A stretch of DNA of 64,000 bases from Vibrio mediterranei (GCF_900088415.1 NZ_FLLQ01000001.1:868001-932000); one strand, 5' to 3'; shown: positions 42,483 through 52,562, numbered from the stretch's first letter. The notes: a model not told the origin generated them from the sequence alone. Translations and numbers: made by a program.

Positions 42483-43586
42483 ATGAAGAACGATTATTTG
42501 CTGTTAACTCCAGGTCCTTTGTCTACATCAGAAACGGTGCGTCAAGCGATGCTTAAAGACTGGTGTACGTGGGACGATGAATACAATAAAGATGTCGTCG
42601 AAGTCATTCGTGCCAAGCTGACCCAGTTAGCGACTTCCCATCACGGTTATACCAGCGTTTTAATGCAAGGTAGTGGTACTGCATCGGTAGAGGCAACTAT
42701 TGGCAGTGCCATCAGTAAAGACGGAAAGTTGCTTGTCATCGACAATGGCGCATACGGTGCGCGTATCGCCCAGATTGCAAGCTATCTCAATATCGCAACC
42801 CAAGTAGTTGATCCTGGCGAGGTTAACCAACCAAATATTGATGCTATTGATACGCTGCTCAAGCAAGATGACACGATTACTCACGTTGCCATCGTACACT
42901 GCGAAACTACGACAGGCATGCTGAACCCTATTAAGCAAATTGCATCGTTGGCAAAACAACATAGCAAAGTGGTCATTCTAGACGCGATGTCGAGCTTTGG
43001 TGGTATTCCAATGGATATTGGTGAGTTGGGTATCGACTTTATGATCAGCTCTGCCAATAAATGCATCCAAGGTGTTCCTGGCTTTGGGTTTGTTATTGCC
43101 AAGCAAACAGATCTTGAGAAATGTAAAGGTCAGGCCCGCTCTCTCAGTCTCGATCTTTATGACCAATGGCAATGTATGGAAGTTAACCACGGCAAGTGGC
43201 GCTTCACTTCGCCAACTCATACTGTGCGCGCCTTCTATCAAGCATTAATTGAACTGGAACAAGAAGGTGGGATTCCCGCTCGTCATCAACGTTACTTTAC
43301 CAATCAGAAAACGCTGGTTGAAGGCATGCGTTCGCTAGGCTTTCGCACACTTCTTAACGACGATTTGCACTCACCGATTATCACTTCATTCTACTCGCCA
43401 GAGCACAGTGATTATCAGTTCAAAGAGTTCTACGACCGTCTAAAACAGCAAGGGTTTGTAATTTACCCAGGCAAAGTTTCCAACGCGGACTGTTTCCGTA
43501 TCGGTAACATTGGCGACGTACACCCTGAAGATATTGAGCGCCTTATCATTGCCATCAAAAAGGCAATGTACTGGGAGGTAGCATAA
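42483..43586 (+). CDS. phnW: 2-Aminoethylphosphonate:pyruvate aminotransferase
   Basis: A 367-aa class V PLP aminotransferase that converts 2-aminoethylphosphonate and pyruvate to phosphonoacetaldehyde and alanine. Seen: the N-terminal [57 protein letters not shown] and the PLP lysine in [16 protein letters not shown]. Length matches PhnW (about 367). The stop overlaps the pbfA start as TAATG. A PhnR operator lies 15 bases before the start codon. Confidence 0.95.
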   Translation: MKNDYLLLTPGPLSTSETVRQAMLKDWCTWDDEYNKDVVEVIRAKLTQLATSHHGYTSVLMQGSGTASVEATIGSAISKDGKLLVIDNGAYGARIAQIASYLNIATQVVDPGEVNQPNIDAIDTLLKQDDTITHVAIVHCETTTGMLNPIKQIASLAKQHSKVVILDAMSSFGGIPMDIGELGIDFMISSANKCIQGVPGFGFVIAKQTDLEKCKGQARSLSLDLYDQWQCMEVNHGKWRFTSPTHTVRAFYQALIELEQEGGIPARHQRYFTNQKTLVEGMRSLGFRTLLNDDLHSPIITSFYSPEHSDYQFKEFYDRLKQQGFVIYPGKVSNADCFRIGNIGDVHPEDIERLIIAIKKAMYWEVA

Positions 43587-44959
43587 TGCCAGAGCAAGCG
43601 ACCCATTTACGCAGCGAGGGGGACGTGAATAATACGCCCGCTCGCCACGAGTGGAATCAGAACATTCAAGACCAAGCGACTCAAGCACTGCTTAAACGTG
43701 ACTCGGATGTGTTTCTGCATCAATCAATGTCCACGCCTTGCTTGGATTCTTTAGAAGCAGCTGAAGGTATCTACATTCAAGATACCCGCGGTAAGCGCTA
43801 TATGGATTTTCATGGCAACAATGTTCACCAACTCGGCTATGGTCATCCTCATGTGATTAAACGAGTAACCGAGCAGATGCACTCGTTACCGTTTTCGCCA
43901 CGTCGCTTTACCAACGAAACGGCGGTGCAATGTGCAGAAAAACTAACGCAGATTTGCGGTGGAGATTTGAGCCGTGTGTTATTTGCGCCTGGAGGCACTT
44001 CCGTTGTTGGCATGGCACTTAAGTTAGCACGCTACATTACCGGCAGCCACAAAGTAGTTTCATTATGGGATTCTTTCCATGGTGCGTCACTGGACGCCAT
44101 TTCTGTCGGAGGTGAAGCCTGCTTTCGTGAAGGTATGGGGCCTTTGATGGCAGGTGTTGAGCGTATTCCACCCGCCGTGTCCTACCGAGGTGCCTTACCT
44201 TCTCAAGATGGCAGCGATGTACATTATGCAGATTATCTAGAATACGTTATCGAGAAAGAGGGCGGCATAGGTGCCTTTATTGCTGAAGGTGTTCGCAATA
44301 CCGATGTTCAAGTGCCAAGTAAAGCCTACTGGCAACGCGTACGCGAAATATGTGACAAGCATAATGTACTGTTGATTATCGACGACATCCCAAACGGTAT
44401 GGGCCGAAGCGGCGAGTGGTTCACCTATCAAGCCTTTGATATCGAACCGGATATTTTATGCATTGGTAAAGGTTTCGGTGGTGGTTTGGTGCCTATCGCC
44501 GCCATGGTAACCAAAGAAAAATACAACATCGCTGCAGAGATTTCTCTGGGTCACTATACCCACGAGAAAAGTGCGCTTGGCTGCGCGGCGGCACTGGCTA
44601 CCATGGAAGCCATTGAACAAGAGAATCTTTTAGAAAAAACACGTCGTGACAGTGAGTATGTCAAAGCTCGCCTAGAAACGATGAAGCAACAGTATCCAGT
44701 CATTGGTGACGTACGCGGTATTGGTCTACTCTGGGGTGTGGAATTAGTGAAGAGTTATGTCACTAAAGCACGCGCATTCGATGAGGCAGAACAAGTTCTT
44801 TACCAATGTCTGAACCACGGACTGAGTTTTAAGGTGTCGCAAGGCAACGTTATTCAGCTTAGTCCCCCCCTCGTTATTACTCGTGAAGAGCTGACGACCG
44901 CACTCGATATTTTCGAGCAAGCAATCACTAAAGTATGTAAGGATTTCAACTATGTCTAA
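43586..44959 (+). CDS. pbfA: (R)-1-hydroxy-2-aminoethylphosphonate ammonia-lyase PbfA
   Basis: A 457-aa class III PLP enzyme resembling omega-aminotransferases. Seen: the [18 protein letters not shown]-phosphate region, [32 protein letters not shown] in place of the usual DE-x-Q, and the PLP lysine in CIGKGFGGG. Placement between phnW and phnX identifies it as PbfA, shown in Vibrio to convert hydroxylated aminoethylphosphonate to phosphonoacetaldehyde and ammonia, widening the substrate range of the pathway. It overlaps phnW by one base and phnX by eight. The older annotation would be a generic aspartate-type aminotransferase. Confidence 0.87.
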   Translation: MPEQATHLRSEGDVNNTPARHEWNQNIQDQATQALLKRDSDVFLHQSMSTPCLDSLEAAEGIYIQDTRGKRYMDFHGNNVHQLGYGHPHVIKRVTEQMHSLPFSPRRFTNETAVQCAEKLTQICGGDLSRVLFAPGGTSVVGMALKLARYITGSHKVVSLWDSFHGASLDAISVGGEACFREGMGPLMAGVERIPPAVSYRGALPSQDGSDVHYADYLEYVIEKEGGIGAFIAEGVRNTDVQVPSKAYWQRVREICDKHNVLLIIDDIPNGMGRSGEWFTYQAFDIEPDILCIGKGFGGGLVPIAAMVTKEKYNIAAEISLGHYTHEKSALGCAAALATMEAIEQENLLEKTRRDSEYVKARLETMKQQYPVIGDVRGIGLLWGVELVKSYVTKARAFDEAEQVLYQCLNHGLSFKVSQGNVIQLSPPLVITREELTTALDIFEQAITKVCKDFNYV

Positions 44960-45770
44960 TTCATCTCCAATTCAAGCCATTGTATTCGACTGGGCAGGAA
45001 CTATCGTGGACTTTGGTTCATTTGCACCAACGAGTATTTTCGTGGAAGCATTTAAACAAGGTTTCGACTTCGATATTACGCTTGCCGAAGCTCGTGAGCC
45101 TATGGGCATTGGTAAATGGGACCACATTAAAGCGGTCGGCCAATTACCAGATGTAAAAGTGCGCTGGGTTGCGCAATTCGGCAAAGAGATGAGTGATTCA
45201 GATGTAGACGCTATTTACGCTGCTTTCATGCCTTTGCAAAAAGCCAAAGTCGCCGATCATGCCGAGCCGATTCTTAATGCCGTTGAGGTGGTGAATTCAT
45301 TCAAAGATAAAGGAATCAAGATTGGCTCTTGCTCTGGTTACCCGAGAGAGGTCATGGATGCACTTATTCCTGTCGCTGCGGACTATGGCTACAAGCCGGA
45401 TTATGTGGTTGCCACAGATGATCTCCCTCAAGGTGGCCGTCCTGCACCATTTATGGCACTGAAAAACGTTATTGAGCTTGGTGTTGGCTGTGTTGGTGCT
45501 TGTGTGAAAGTCGATGACGCTGCGCCGGGCATCGAAGAAGGTCATAATGCGGGAATGTGGACCGTTGGCCTGCTGTTATCAGGCAACGAAGCAGGCTTAA
45601 CGTTTGACGAATACCAATCCGCGGATCACGCCACTCTTAATGCAGCTCGTGAGCGCGCTCGCACGAAACTTGGCAAAGCATCACCGCACTACCTCATCGA
45701 TACCATCGCCGACCTCCCAGACGTCGTAGCGGATATCGAAAAACGTCTTGCTGCTGGCGAACGTCCTTAA
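44952..45770 (+). CDS. phnX: Phosphonoacetaldehyde hydrolase PhnX
   Basis: A 272-aa HAD-superfamily enzyme that splits phosphonoacetaldehyde to acetaldehyde and phosphate. Seen: the nucleophile motif [15 protein letters not shown] (first Asp near residue 13), the cap-domain lysine that forms the Schiff base in [24 protein letters not shown] and the late acidic motif [13 protein letters not shown]. It completes the route from 2-aminoethylphosphonate or its hydroxylated form. Start overlaps pbfA by 8 bases, with AAGGA before it. Confidence 0.95.
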   Translation: MSNSSPIQAIVFDWAGTIVDFGSFAPTSIFVEAFKQGFDFDITLAEAREPMGIGKWDHIKAVGQLPDVKVRWVAQFGKEMSDSDVDAIYAAFMPLQKAKVADHAEPILNAVEVVNSFKDKGIKIGSCSGYPREVMDALIPVAADYGYKPDYVVATDDLPQGGRPAPFMALKNVIELGVGCVGACVKVDDAAPGIEEGHNAGMWTVGLLLSGNEAGLTFDEYQSADHATLNAARERARTKLGKASPHYLIDTIADLPDVVADIEKRLAAGERP

Positions 45771-46211
45771 CGACGACATTTCGACAGTACAAGAAGCGCG
45801 CTAAGCTCCTTTGGCTTATCGAGCATTTGAACGCAAAAACCCGCAGCCTAGCTGCGGTTTTTTGCGTTCTGTTCGCAGTGCGATGTTTTGTAACGATATT
45901 TCGACGTGGGATTGCGTTGTTCAACTGAAGTAATCGTTCTGATCGTAAGTTACTGATTCGACCCTATCGAATTCCACAACAAAGCTAATACTAGCAACCG
46001 CACTCTACGACTAATGTCTAACTGTCTGAGACTATTTGTTTTTTTTTGATTGGTATAAGGTACTAACAACTGATTTTCAGGCGTCACAAAAAGAGTTCTC
46101 GAGTCTTTGTAGCAGAAAACATGTAAACAACTACTCGCGTAGTCTTCGTACAGTGAATAAATAACGTTGGTTGGAAAAACACACCTTAGAGTGTGAGCGA
46201 AAGGAATCAAA
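45771..46211. other. Intergenic region after phnX
   Basis: A 441-bp stretch. It holds the phnX terminator (45829-45869) and, at the right, the promoter and GAAAGGAA ribosome binding site of the DUF3360 gene. An antisense frame at 45950-46210 has no ribosome binding site or family signal, and I do not call it. Confidence 0.5.
45829..45869 (+). terminator. Intrinsic terminator of the phnW-pbfA-phnX operon
   Basis: CCGCAG/CTGCGG within a longer stem reaching GAACGC/GCGTTC; the inner stem is followed by TTTTTT. Confidence 0.88.
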
Positions 46212-47720
46212 ATGAGCAGTACTATAGAGTCCGTGCATATACGAGTAGATAAGCCTCAGGTCAACGAGGATGAACTAACTTATGAACAACAACATAAACC
46301 AAGATCGAAATTTGATACCCGAGAACAATATTTAGAGCATGAATTACAAATCATGGCACCCAAACGCTGGCGCGCCAATCTGCCGTTTAAAGATTATCGA
46401 TTTGAGCTCGAAGACACCATCCCAGCTATGGCGGCGACGATTGGTAAAGTAGTTATGGTGGGCGCCATTGCAGCCACCTTTGCTGGAGCGCTTGGGCTAA
46501 ATGAAGGCTTTGTTTTGGAAAATGTTCGTTATGAATTACTCATTGCATCTGTTTTCATTATTCTTTTCTCAGGATTCTTATTACCGACTGCTAATCTCGC
46601 AGGCACACACGGCCCACTAATCCCTTTAATTCCTATTGTCGTCGCAGCAGGCGGGCATCCTATGGCTTTTGGGTTACTGATTGGCGCTTTTGGCTTAATC
46701 TTAGCCATCAGTAAAGGCGGCAGTATGTTGGCAAGTCTCACGAGTAAAGGTGTGTGTGGCGGTTTATTACTCTACCTTGGCTTTGTTGGAACCGTTTCTC
46801 AAGTTAAAAAACTGTTTGCTTGGGCTGAGGGAATAGGCATGAGTCATATTGCGTTTGTCGTGATCTTCTGCACTATTATTTTGTATGCTTTATTGGAACA
46901 TTTTCGTAAGCGTTGGCTAGCCGTTCCTCTTAGTTGCTTGTTAGGTGGTTCGTTAGCTTTTGCCATGGGTGCCCCGTTTTCTTTTCAAACCGAGCCAGGG
47001 TTACCCAATATGAACCCTATGTATTGGTGGGGAGAGGATACTGGCTGGATGCTCGGCTTACCCACAATTGAACATTTCATGGTGGTACTGCCCTTTGCTA
47101 TTTTAGCAGTGGCCATGTGGTCGCCAGATTTTTTAGGGCATCAAGTGTTTCAAAAAATCAGCTATCCAGACCGTACAGAAAAAGTCCATATGAACATTGA
47201 CGATACCATGACCACGGCTTCAATTCGTCAAACATTCGGCTCTCTGCTCGGTGGTACTAATTTTACTTCTTCATGGGGCACTTATATCGTGCCGGCCGCT
47301 ATAGCTAAACGCCCTATTCCTGCCGGTGCCTTGCTGACAGCACTGTTCTGCATCATAGCGGCAGTTTGGGGCTACCCTATGGATTTAGCTATATGGCAAC
47401 CTGTACTTTGCGTTGCGTTAGTTGTTGGAGTGTTTGTTCCACTGCTAGAAGCAGGAATGGAAATGACTCGTGAAGGGAAAACCACGCAATCGGCGGCTAT
47501 CGTTGTATTTTCTTCCGCACTAGTTAACCCAGCATTTGGCTGGTCTCTGACCATGCTGTTAGATAACTTAGGCTTAGTCGGCTGTAAAGAACGTAGCGGT
47601 GAACTAAGTAAAATGAGCCGTTGGGTGCTACCTGGAGTTATGTTTATTGTGCTAAGTAGTGTGATGGCGTTGGTTGGTCTTCTACCAGGGATACCTGCGA
47701 TTATCCCAAGCTTTCGTTAA
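46212..47720 (+). CDS. DUF3360 family membrane transporter
   Basis: A 502-aa membrane protein. A cytoplasmic N-terminus of about 70 residues (FDTREQYLEHELQIMAPKRW) leads into about twelve helices, beginning MAATIGKVVMVGAIAATFAG. Helices with NLAGTHGPLIPLIPI and FGSLLGGTNFTSSWGTYIVP resemble the half-helix substrate sites of the NCS2/SLC26 fold. DUF3360 is common in vibrios and lacks a proven substrate. GAAAGGAA precedes the start. It lies between two terminators as a single gene and is not part of the phosphonate operon. Confidence 0.75.
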   Translation: MSSTIESVHIRVDKPQVNEDELTYEQQHKPRSKFDTREQYLEHELQIMAPKRWRANLPFKDYRFELEDTIPAMAATIGKVVMVGAIAATFAGALGLNEGFVLENVRYELLIASVFIILFSGFLLPTANLAGTHGPLIPLIPIVVAAGGHPMAFGLLIGAFGLILAISKGGSMLASLTSKGVCGGLLLYLGFVGTVSQVKKLFAWAEGIGMSHIAFVVIFCTIILYALLEHFRKRWLAVPLSCLLGGSLAFAMGAPFSFQTEPGLPNMNPMYWWGEDTGWMLGLPTIEHFMVVLPFAILAVAMWSPDFLGHQVFQKISYPDRTEKVHMNIDDTMTTASIRQTFGSLLGGTNFTSSWGTYIVPAAIAKRPIPAGALLTALFCIIAAVWGYPMDLAIWQPVLCVALVVGVFVPLLEAGMEMTREGKTTQSAAIVVFSSALVNPAFGWSLTMLLDNLGLVGCKERSGELSKMSRWVLPGVMFIVLSSVMALVGLLPGIPAIIPSFR

Positions 47721-47780
47721 CCTTTAGATAAGCTCTCTATACGGGAGAATAGTTTGAAGGTACTTTTTCTAACCTGATAG

Positions 47781-47812
47781 AAACGGTTTAGTTCAGTGGT
47801 TCTAAACCGTTT
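47781..47812 (+). terminator. Terminator hairpin after the DUF3360 gene
   Basis: AAACGGTTTA and TAAACCGTTT pair perfectly around a 12-base loop, 60 bases after the stop. Confidence 0.6.
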
Positions 47813-47850
47813 ATTCCCTTGTCGATGCTACTTGCCATCAAATATTCAAG

Positions 47851-47956
47851 TCCAAATACGGTCATTCCTGCGAAGGCAGGAATCTACTGACAACGCCCAC
47901 TAAATAATATGGTCTACTCCACGAGCAGTCTGACGAGGCTGGCTTATTTTTGCCCC
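47851..47956. repeat. 106-bp intergenic repeat, copy A
   Basis: Begins TCCAAATACGGTCATTCC with a hairpin (ATTCCTGC-GAAG-GCAGGAAT, 47864-47883) and ends TTATTTTTGCCCC. Same length as copy B with about a dozen mismatches and no gaps. Confidence 0.8.
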
Positions 47957-47977
47957 TTTCTGTATCGATAACCCAAA

Positions 47978-48083
47978 TCCAAATCCGGTCTTTCCTGCGA
48001 AGGCAGGAATCTACTGACAACGCCCACTGAATCATGTGGTCCGCTCCACAAGCTGGCTGACGAAGCTAGCTTATTTTTGCCCC
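47978..48083. repeat. 106-bp intergenic repeat, copy B
   Basis: A direct repeat of copy A after a 21-base spacer, with the same REP-like hairpin (TTCCTGC-GAAG-GCAGGAA) and the same TTATTTTTGCCCC end. Confidence 0.8.
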
Positions 48084-48492
48084 GAAGTTTGCTAGAGCAT
48101 TTTTTGTCATGCTTTTTGGGACGAGTACTTGACTAACTTTTTCTGATATCTGATGCACCAATACCATTAACTTCCTAAAAGCAGTAGCTTGGTATGAAGT
48201 TATTACACCTCACATATGTCGTATCAGCCATATAAATCTCGGAGGTTCCAGATTCCATATTGATTTATTCACATTGGTTGTTGGTGTTTTGACGAAAAAC
48301 GTTTTTGAACGCGCCATGATACAACCCAAGTGCGTCTTCTTTTGATCAGGACGAGTATACGAGTATCTGACCATCACGTAAGGCGGCAGACATACTTTAT
48401 AAAGCTAATAATGACAAAATACCCCGCAGAGTCTCTGGGGTGAGTCAATGCGAGGTAATCTCATTATTTACTTGTGTATCGTAGCTTTGTTG

Positions 48493-49506
48493 TCACTTAG
48501 CCATCGTTACGTCTGTAAATGTTGGTACTTGCTTGTAGATATCTTGAGCGGAGTACTCAACTGTACCGAAATCGATCTTGTCTAGGTCAACTTTACGAAT
48601 ATCTGGGTTGTTCACAGTCCGATAGTAGTAATCGTTGTTAGTGAAATCAACTACGTTACCGTAACCAATCATTTGCGAATCTGGTGATACCCATAGCCAG
48701 TACATAGTGCTTGGTACAATTTCCATCGCGTTTAAGATTGAGAATGCGCGGCCAATACCGTTATTACGTTCGTCTGAATCTGCGCCACGGTTTGTGTACT
48801 CATAGTTGATAGCAGCTAGGTGAGAGAAGCGCCCTGTTACACTTGAGTCTAACTTGTTCCATACATCAAGCGTGTTTTCATCACGTGCTGCCACAGTTTG
48901 TATGTGCTTTTTCGCTTCTTCTACTTGAACTGGGAATCGAGGGTCATTCGCCATCACACCTAGCTCATTTTCATAGATAGCTGGGTAGCCCGAACCATCA
49001 ATGTACTCAACCACAATTGCACTTTCTTTGTCACGAATCGCGAAATGCATGCCTACCGTTAGGTCGTGAGCCACTTTTATTGTGGTGGTTTCAACTTTAG
49101 TTTTCTTAAGTAACTCAACCGCATCGTCTACTGATTTCGCGTTAGCCAGTACGTGACCAACAACTTCTAAGTAGTTGATGTCGCCTTTACCTTCTTCAGC
49201 ATATTCTGATTCAAGTAGTGCAAGTGATTCAATGTTTAGACCGTGTTCGTTCAAACCTGATGAAATCCACTCAGTATCTTCATGACGCATACCAACGAAA
49301 CCGTAATCACCAGTTTTACCGTTGATTTCATAACCGCGAGGAACAGTTACTAGGTGCTCACCCATGAAATCTGGAGCTTCCATTGAACGAGAAACGTATA
49401 CGTTTCCATCAACTTCGAAAGTTGAGTATGAACATGCGTTAGCCGTGGCAGTTAGACCAGCAGTGAGTGCAGCAGTTGTTGCGATAGTTAGTAGTGTCTT
49501 TTTCAT
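48493..49506 (-). CDS. Exported choloylglycine hydrolase / penicillin acylase-family Ntn hydrolase
   Basis: A 337-aa linear-amide C-N hydrolase. A signal peptide ends TANA, and the next residue is Cys (CSYSTF), so cleavage by signal peptidase would itself expose the N-terminal nucleophile of this family. Further family features: SRSMEAPDF with the conserved Arg and Asp, GLNEHGLNIESL, and the Asn/Arg region MANDPRFP. Relatives hydrolyse bile salts, penicillin V or acyl-homoserine lactones; the substrate here is open. I chose ATG 49506 (TGAGG upstream) over 49518. It is transcribed divergently from a LysR gene, its likely regulator. Confidence 0.82.
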   Translation of the reverse strand: MKKTLLTIATTAALTAGLTATANACSYSTFEVDGNVYVSRSMEAPDFMGEHLVTVPRGYEINGKTGDYGFVGMRHEDTEWISSGLNEHGLNIESLALLESEYAEEGKGDINYLEVVGHVLANAKSVDDAVELLKKTKVETTTIKVAHDLTVGMHFAIRDKESAIVVEYIDGSGYPAIYENELGVMANDPRFPVQVEEAKKHIQTVAARDENTLDVWNKLDSSVTGRFSHLAAINYEYTNRGADSDERNNGIGRAFSILNAMEIVPSTMYWLWVSPDSQMIGYGNVVDFTNNDYYYRTVNNPDIRKVDLDKIDFGTVEYSAQDIYKQVPTFTDVTMAK

Positions 49507-49656
49507 GATAAGCCTCATTACAGAGAGTTAGTTTGCAGCGTTCCGATGCTGTTAAGTCCTGAAGTTGGGTGCTATTATTCACAACGTTTGGTTTATCATA
49601 TAACGCTATTAAGCAATGTAATGGTGTTTATAGGCGAAATCTTTCGGGAGAGCGGT

Positions 49657-50541
49657 ATGGATTATTCACTGGCACAGTTGCAGGCGTTTGTTGCAACCGT
49701 TGAAGCAGGTAGCTTTAAAGCTGCAGCCATCAAATTGGGCAAGAGTAGCCAAGTGGTGGCGCGCCTTGTTGGTATGATGGAAGACAGCTGTAGTGTATTG
49801 CTATTTGAGCGCCAAATCAGACAGTTACAGCTCACAGAAGAAGGTAAAAAACTCTATCGTTACGCTAAACGAATCATACTGGACAGTGAAAAGCTAAATG
49901 CTCAGCTAGCCAGTTTTGACCAACAGCTACCAAACTCATTTACAGTCGCAATTGATAACTACCTATCTTCTGAGCCTATTACTCAATGCTATTTGGATGT
50001 GTTATCGGAGTTTCCGAGTATCGACCTGGTAGTAAAAAGTGGGGATACAAGTCAAGTGATTGATTGGATTACGTCCGGACAAGCGGAAGTTGCATTAGTT
50101 TTTTCACCACTATCACAAATTGAAGATGTTCAAGAAATGGTTGCTTTTAATTTCCCAACAACAGAAGTGGCATCATCAAGACTTGTTTCTGCAGGTGCTG
50201 TGCTTACACAAGAAGAGCAAAATGACATGACTCAAATTGTTCCTCAGTTTGTTTACGACTTCGGACATGAAAAACGATACATACTCAGTGACAACACAAT
50301 CTCATGCACAGGTTTTGACGAGGTGTTGTCCATGCTTAAAGCCGGTGCCGGTTGGGCACGAATACCAAACTTCAAAGCCAGCAAACTCATTGATGAAGGG
50401 GTTTTGAATGAATTCTATACCGAAGGCTCAACACCTGTCAGTTGGCATGCCATGCTCTACTACCCAAATGAGAACCAGTTAAGTATAGCGGCAGACGTGT
50501 TTATCGAGAGGGTTATGCACTTAACGGAAATCATTGAGTGA
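49657..50541 (+). CDS. LysR-family transcriptional regulator
   Basis: A 294-aa LysR protein. The N-terminal winged helix (LAQLQAFVATVEAGSFKAAAIKLGKSSQVVARLVGMMED in part, then LFERQIRQLQLTEEGKKLYRYA) is followed by a linker helix and a two-lobed effector domain (about 90-290). The frame runs 37 codons further upstream, but ATG 49657 has CGGGAG before it and begins right at the domain. It is divergent from the exported acylase, the classic LysR arrangement, so acylase control is likely. Effector unknown. Confidence 0.85.
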   Translation: MDYSLAQLQAFVATVEAGSFKAAAIKLGKSSQVVARLVGMMEDSCSVLLFERQIRQLQLTEEGKKLYRYAKRIILDSEKLNAQLASFDQQLPNSFTVAIDNYLSSEPITQCYLDVLSEFPSIDLVVKSGDTSQVIDWITSGQAEVALVFSPLSQIEDVQEMVAFNFPTTEVASSRLVSAGAVLTQEEQNDMTQIVPQFVYDFGHEKRYILSDNTISCTGFDEVLSMLKAGAGWARIPNFKASKLIDEGVLNEFYTEGSTPVSWHAMLYYPNENQLSIAADVFIERVMHLTEIIE

Positions 50542-51044
50542 ACTGAGGCACTCTGTTTCAGTGAGTTAATGGTCCTTGCTGAACTTTTTTCCGATACTAA
50601 AAGGTATCCAAGTTTTTTAATCTCAGTGATAGCTCTCTGAAGATTTTATCTAAAGACGTGCGGAAGCGGGGGGCTGTAACACAGAAATGCCCCTTTTCGT
50701 GTTCACAGCATCCCCAAAAATTACAGTCATCCCCTTGAAAAAGGGGATCTCATTCAGCGCGTCCCGCAGCCAAATTACGTGACTTAGTCGGCAATTTTCA
50801 GTCACCTACACGCGGTAGGAGATCCTCACTTTCGTGAGGATGACGGCTATAGGAGGCATGTTAGAAGTGAAGGGATGTAGAGCATTTCTGTCCAAAAATA
50901 AGCTTGAGCCAGCCTACTGAAATATTAGCAATCTTTATCACTAATGAGAGTGCCACTCGCAGCACTACAACACATACCCATACCAGCTCCCCACAAATTA
51001 AATTACAATTAACCCAAAGCCCCTAAATCAACAATACGGTATCA
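50542..51044. other. 503-bp intergenic region with a MITE-like element
   Basis: No gene. The middle is taken up by the inverted-repeat-bounded element at 50681-50891. The rest shows nothing that I can support apart from promoter space for the AraC gene. Confidence 0.55.
50681..50891. repeat. 211-bp MITE/BIME-like element
   Basis: ACAGAAATGC at 50681-50690 recurs inverted at 50882-50891. Inside are two REP-like hairpins in opposite orientation: ATCCCCTT-GAAA-AAGGGGAT (50729-50748) and ATCCTCAC-TTTC-GTGAGGAT (50822-50841). Both, read outward-in, follow GTCAT-stem-GAAA-stem-ATCTC, the same plan as the hairpins at 47864 and 47992. Confidence 0.65.
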
Positions 51045-51884
51045 ATGATCACTTGGAAGCAGTCCCTTGAAGGGTACGAATGGTTAATTCATCAAGTTTG
51101 GTATCTAGAGGTTAAACCTAACGAGATAATTAGTTCGCCTCCACAATTGATCCCGAACCCGAGGGCTCACCTGCTATTTACGCCACCGGAGCAGCATTAC
51201 CATTATGACAATGGCGAACAGGTAATGAGTGGGCAAGGTAGTCATTTACTCTCGGCCTCCGAACACTTGTTGCTAATGGATGATATTGCTCCTTTAAAGC
51301 GCATTGGCATCACCTTTCAACCTGACGCACTTTATTTACTCAATCCACAATCTTCTGAAATACTAAATCAATGTGGCTGGTACGATTGGTTAGCCTTACG
51401 CTTTGACAAGTCATTTCAAGCGTCGTTACTCGACTGTATATCTCAACAAGAAGTCGTCAGTTGTATAGAAAAGCAGCTTGAATATTTAGGAATAAGCTAT
51501 CAACAAGACAAAGCCCATTCATTAGTTTCTCAGGCTCTCTCCGTTATCGCTAACCAACTAAGTAGTGATGAAGCCAGCGAGCTAAATGTCGACCAACTGG
51601 CGCGAGATTGTAATAGCACTCGGCGCACGCTTGAACGGCACTTTCGCCAAATTATGGGGCTCAGTATTAAGAAATACCAATCAATGCTAAAACTGGAACA
51701 GATGGTGCTCGCACTGTACCGAGAATCAGAGTCTGTTAATTGGGCTGCATTTTCTCAACGATTTGGTTTTAGCGACCAATCACACCTCATAAAACAACTC
51801 AAACAGCAGATCAAACGAACACCGAATCGCTACCTGAATCAGCGCGACCTTACTATAGACATCTATGGCGACTTTGAGACGTAA
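51045..51884 (+). CDS. AraC-family transcriptional regulator
   Basis: A 279-aa AraC-type protein. The N-terminal part (about 1-150, containing NPRAHLLFTPP and RIGITFQPDALYLL) is like the DUF6597/YesN-type effector domains. The C-terminal 100 residues hold two helix-turn-helix units (LNVDQLARDCNSTRRTLERHF; WAAFSQRFGFSDQSHLIKQL) and TPNRYL. No adjacent target is obvious; a GNAT gene follows 70 bases downstream on the same strand. No strong ribosome binding site precedes the ATG (ACAATACGGTATCA), so the start is moderately certain. Confidence 0.82.
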   Translation: MITWKQSLEGYEWLIHQVWYLEVKPNEIISSPPQLIPNPRAHLLFTPPEQHYHYDNGEQVMSGQGSHLLSASEHLLLMDDIAPLKRIGITFQPDALYLLNPQSSEILNQCGWYDWLALRFDKSFQASLLDCISQQEVVSCIEKQLEYLGISYQQDKAHSLVSQALSVIANQLSSDEASELNVDQLARDCNSTRRTLERHFRQIMGLSIKKYQSMLKLEQMVLALYRESESVNWAAFSQRFGFSDQSHLIKQLKQQIKRTPNRYLNQRDLTIDIYGDFET

Positions 51885-51953
51885 TTTGTCGCAAAAGTAC
51901 AATTCGTTTTTGGAAAAGTTCATTAACATGGTCCGCAAATAACGAGGTAAACA

Positions 51954-52538
51954 ATGTCATATTCAAAATTAAAACACGGCGAGCCAGTACCGTTTAATGA
52001 AACGCTATCTATCCAATTGATCCAACAAAAGGATCTCGTCGATATCTTCAAGATGTTTGACGACGAGAAAGTAAATCAATATCTATTCTTTGCCCCAGCA
52101 GACGAAGCCTTATACCAAGGATTTTTTGCTCCCATTGTTGAAGATACTGAAAAAGCACTCGAAGAGCAGCGCTGGCCCGATAACCCAACGTTTGTCATTC
52201 GAGACCATCAAGGACAATACATGGGGATGACTGCCATAACTCAAGTTATGTTCTTAGAGGGCAACCGCGAGGTAGGATATCAACTTCCAAGGCTCGCTTG
52301 GGGACAAGGTATTGCTACTCGTGCATGTCAACTTATGACTGAGTTAGCGTTCAATGAGCTTAACAGTCATAAAGTCTGTGCCGACTGTTACGGTTCAAAT
52401 GTTGGCTCATACAAAACGCTAGAAAAGTGTGGCTATGTCAGAGAGGGCGAGCACGCTGATTATTACAAAACCACGTTAGGTTTTGACTCTAAGTTGTTTT
52501 ATGGCATGACGAAACAACAGTACTTAAAACGTACCTAA
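51954..52538 (+). CDS. GNAT-family N-acetyltransferase
   Basis: A 194-aa acetyltransferase of the RimJ/RimL type. Key regions: the early strand LSIQLIQQKDLVDIFKMF, MGMTAITQVMFLEGNREVGYQL, the acetyl-CoA loop AWGQGIATRACQLMTELAF and NVGSYKTLEKCGYVREG. Small-molecule or N-terminal amine acetylation is expected; the substrate is unknown. GAGGT precedes the start. It may be co-transcribed with the AraC gene 70 bases upstream. Confidence 0.85.
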   Translation: MSYSKLKHGEPVPFNETLSIQLIQQKDLVDIFKMFDDEKVNQYLFFAPADEALYQGFFAPIVEDTEKALEEQRWPDNPTFVIRDHQGQYMGMTAITQVMFLEGNREVGYQLPRLAWGQGIATRACQLMTELAFNELNSHKVCADCYGSNVGSYKTLEKCGYVREGEHADYYKTTLGFDSKLFYGMTKQQYLKRT

Positions 52539-52562
52539 ACGTTCCTGTAGCATATGGAGTGG

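Larger units (their letters stand above)
47721..48492. other. 772-bp intergenic region with terminator and tandem repeats
   Basis: Contains the DUF3360 terminator, two 106-bp direct repeats and a weak minus-strand hairpin near 48421-48441 after the exported hydrolase gene. 48084-48420 shows no coding potential or site that I can support. Confidence 0.6.

Noticed and set aside
45950..46210. Antisense 86-aa frame upstream of the DUF3360 gene
   Set aside because: No ribosome binding site or family signal; it covers the promoter of the DUF3360 gene.
47851..48083. Possible CRISPR array
   Set aside because: Only two 106-bp copies, with internal hairpins, point differences and a 21-base spacer; no cas genes.
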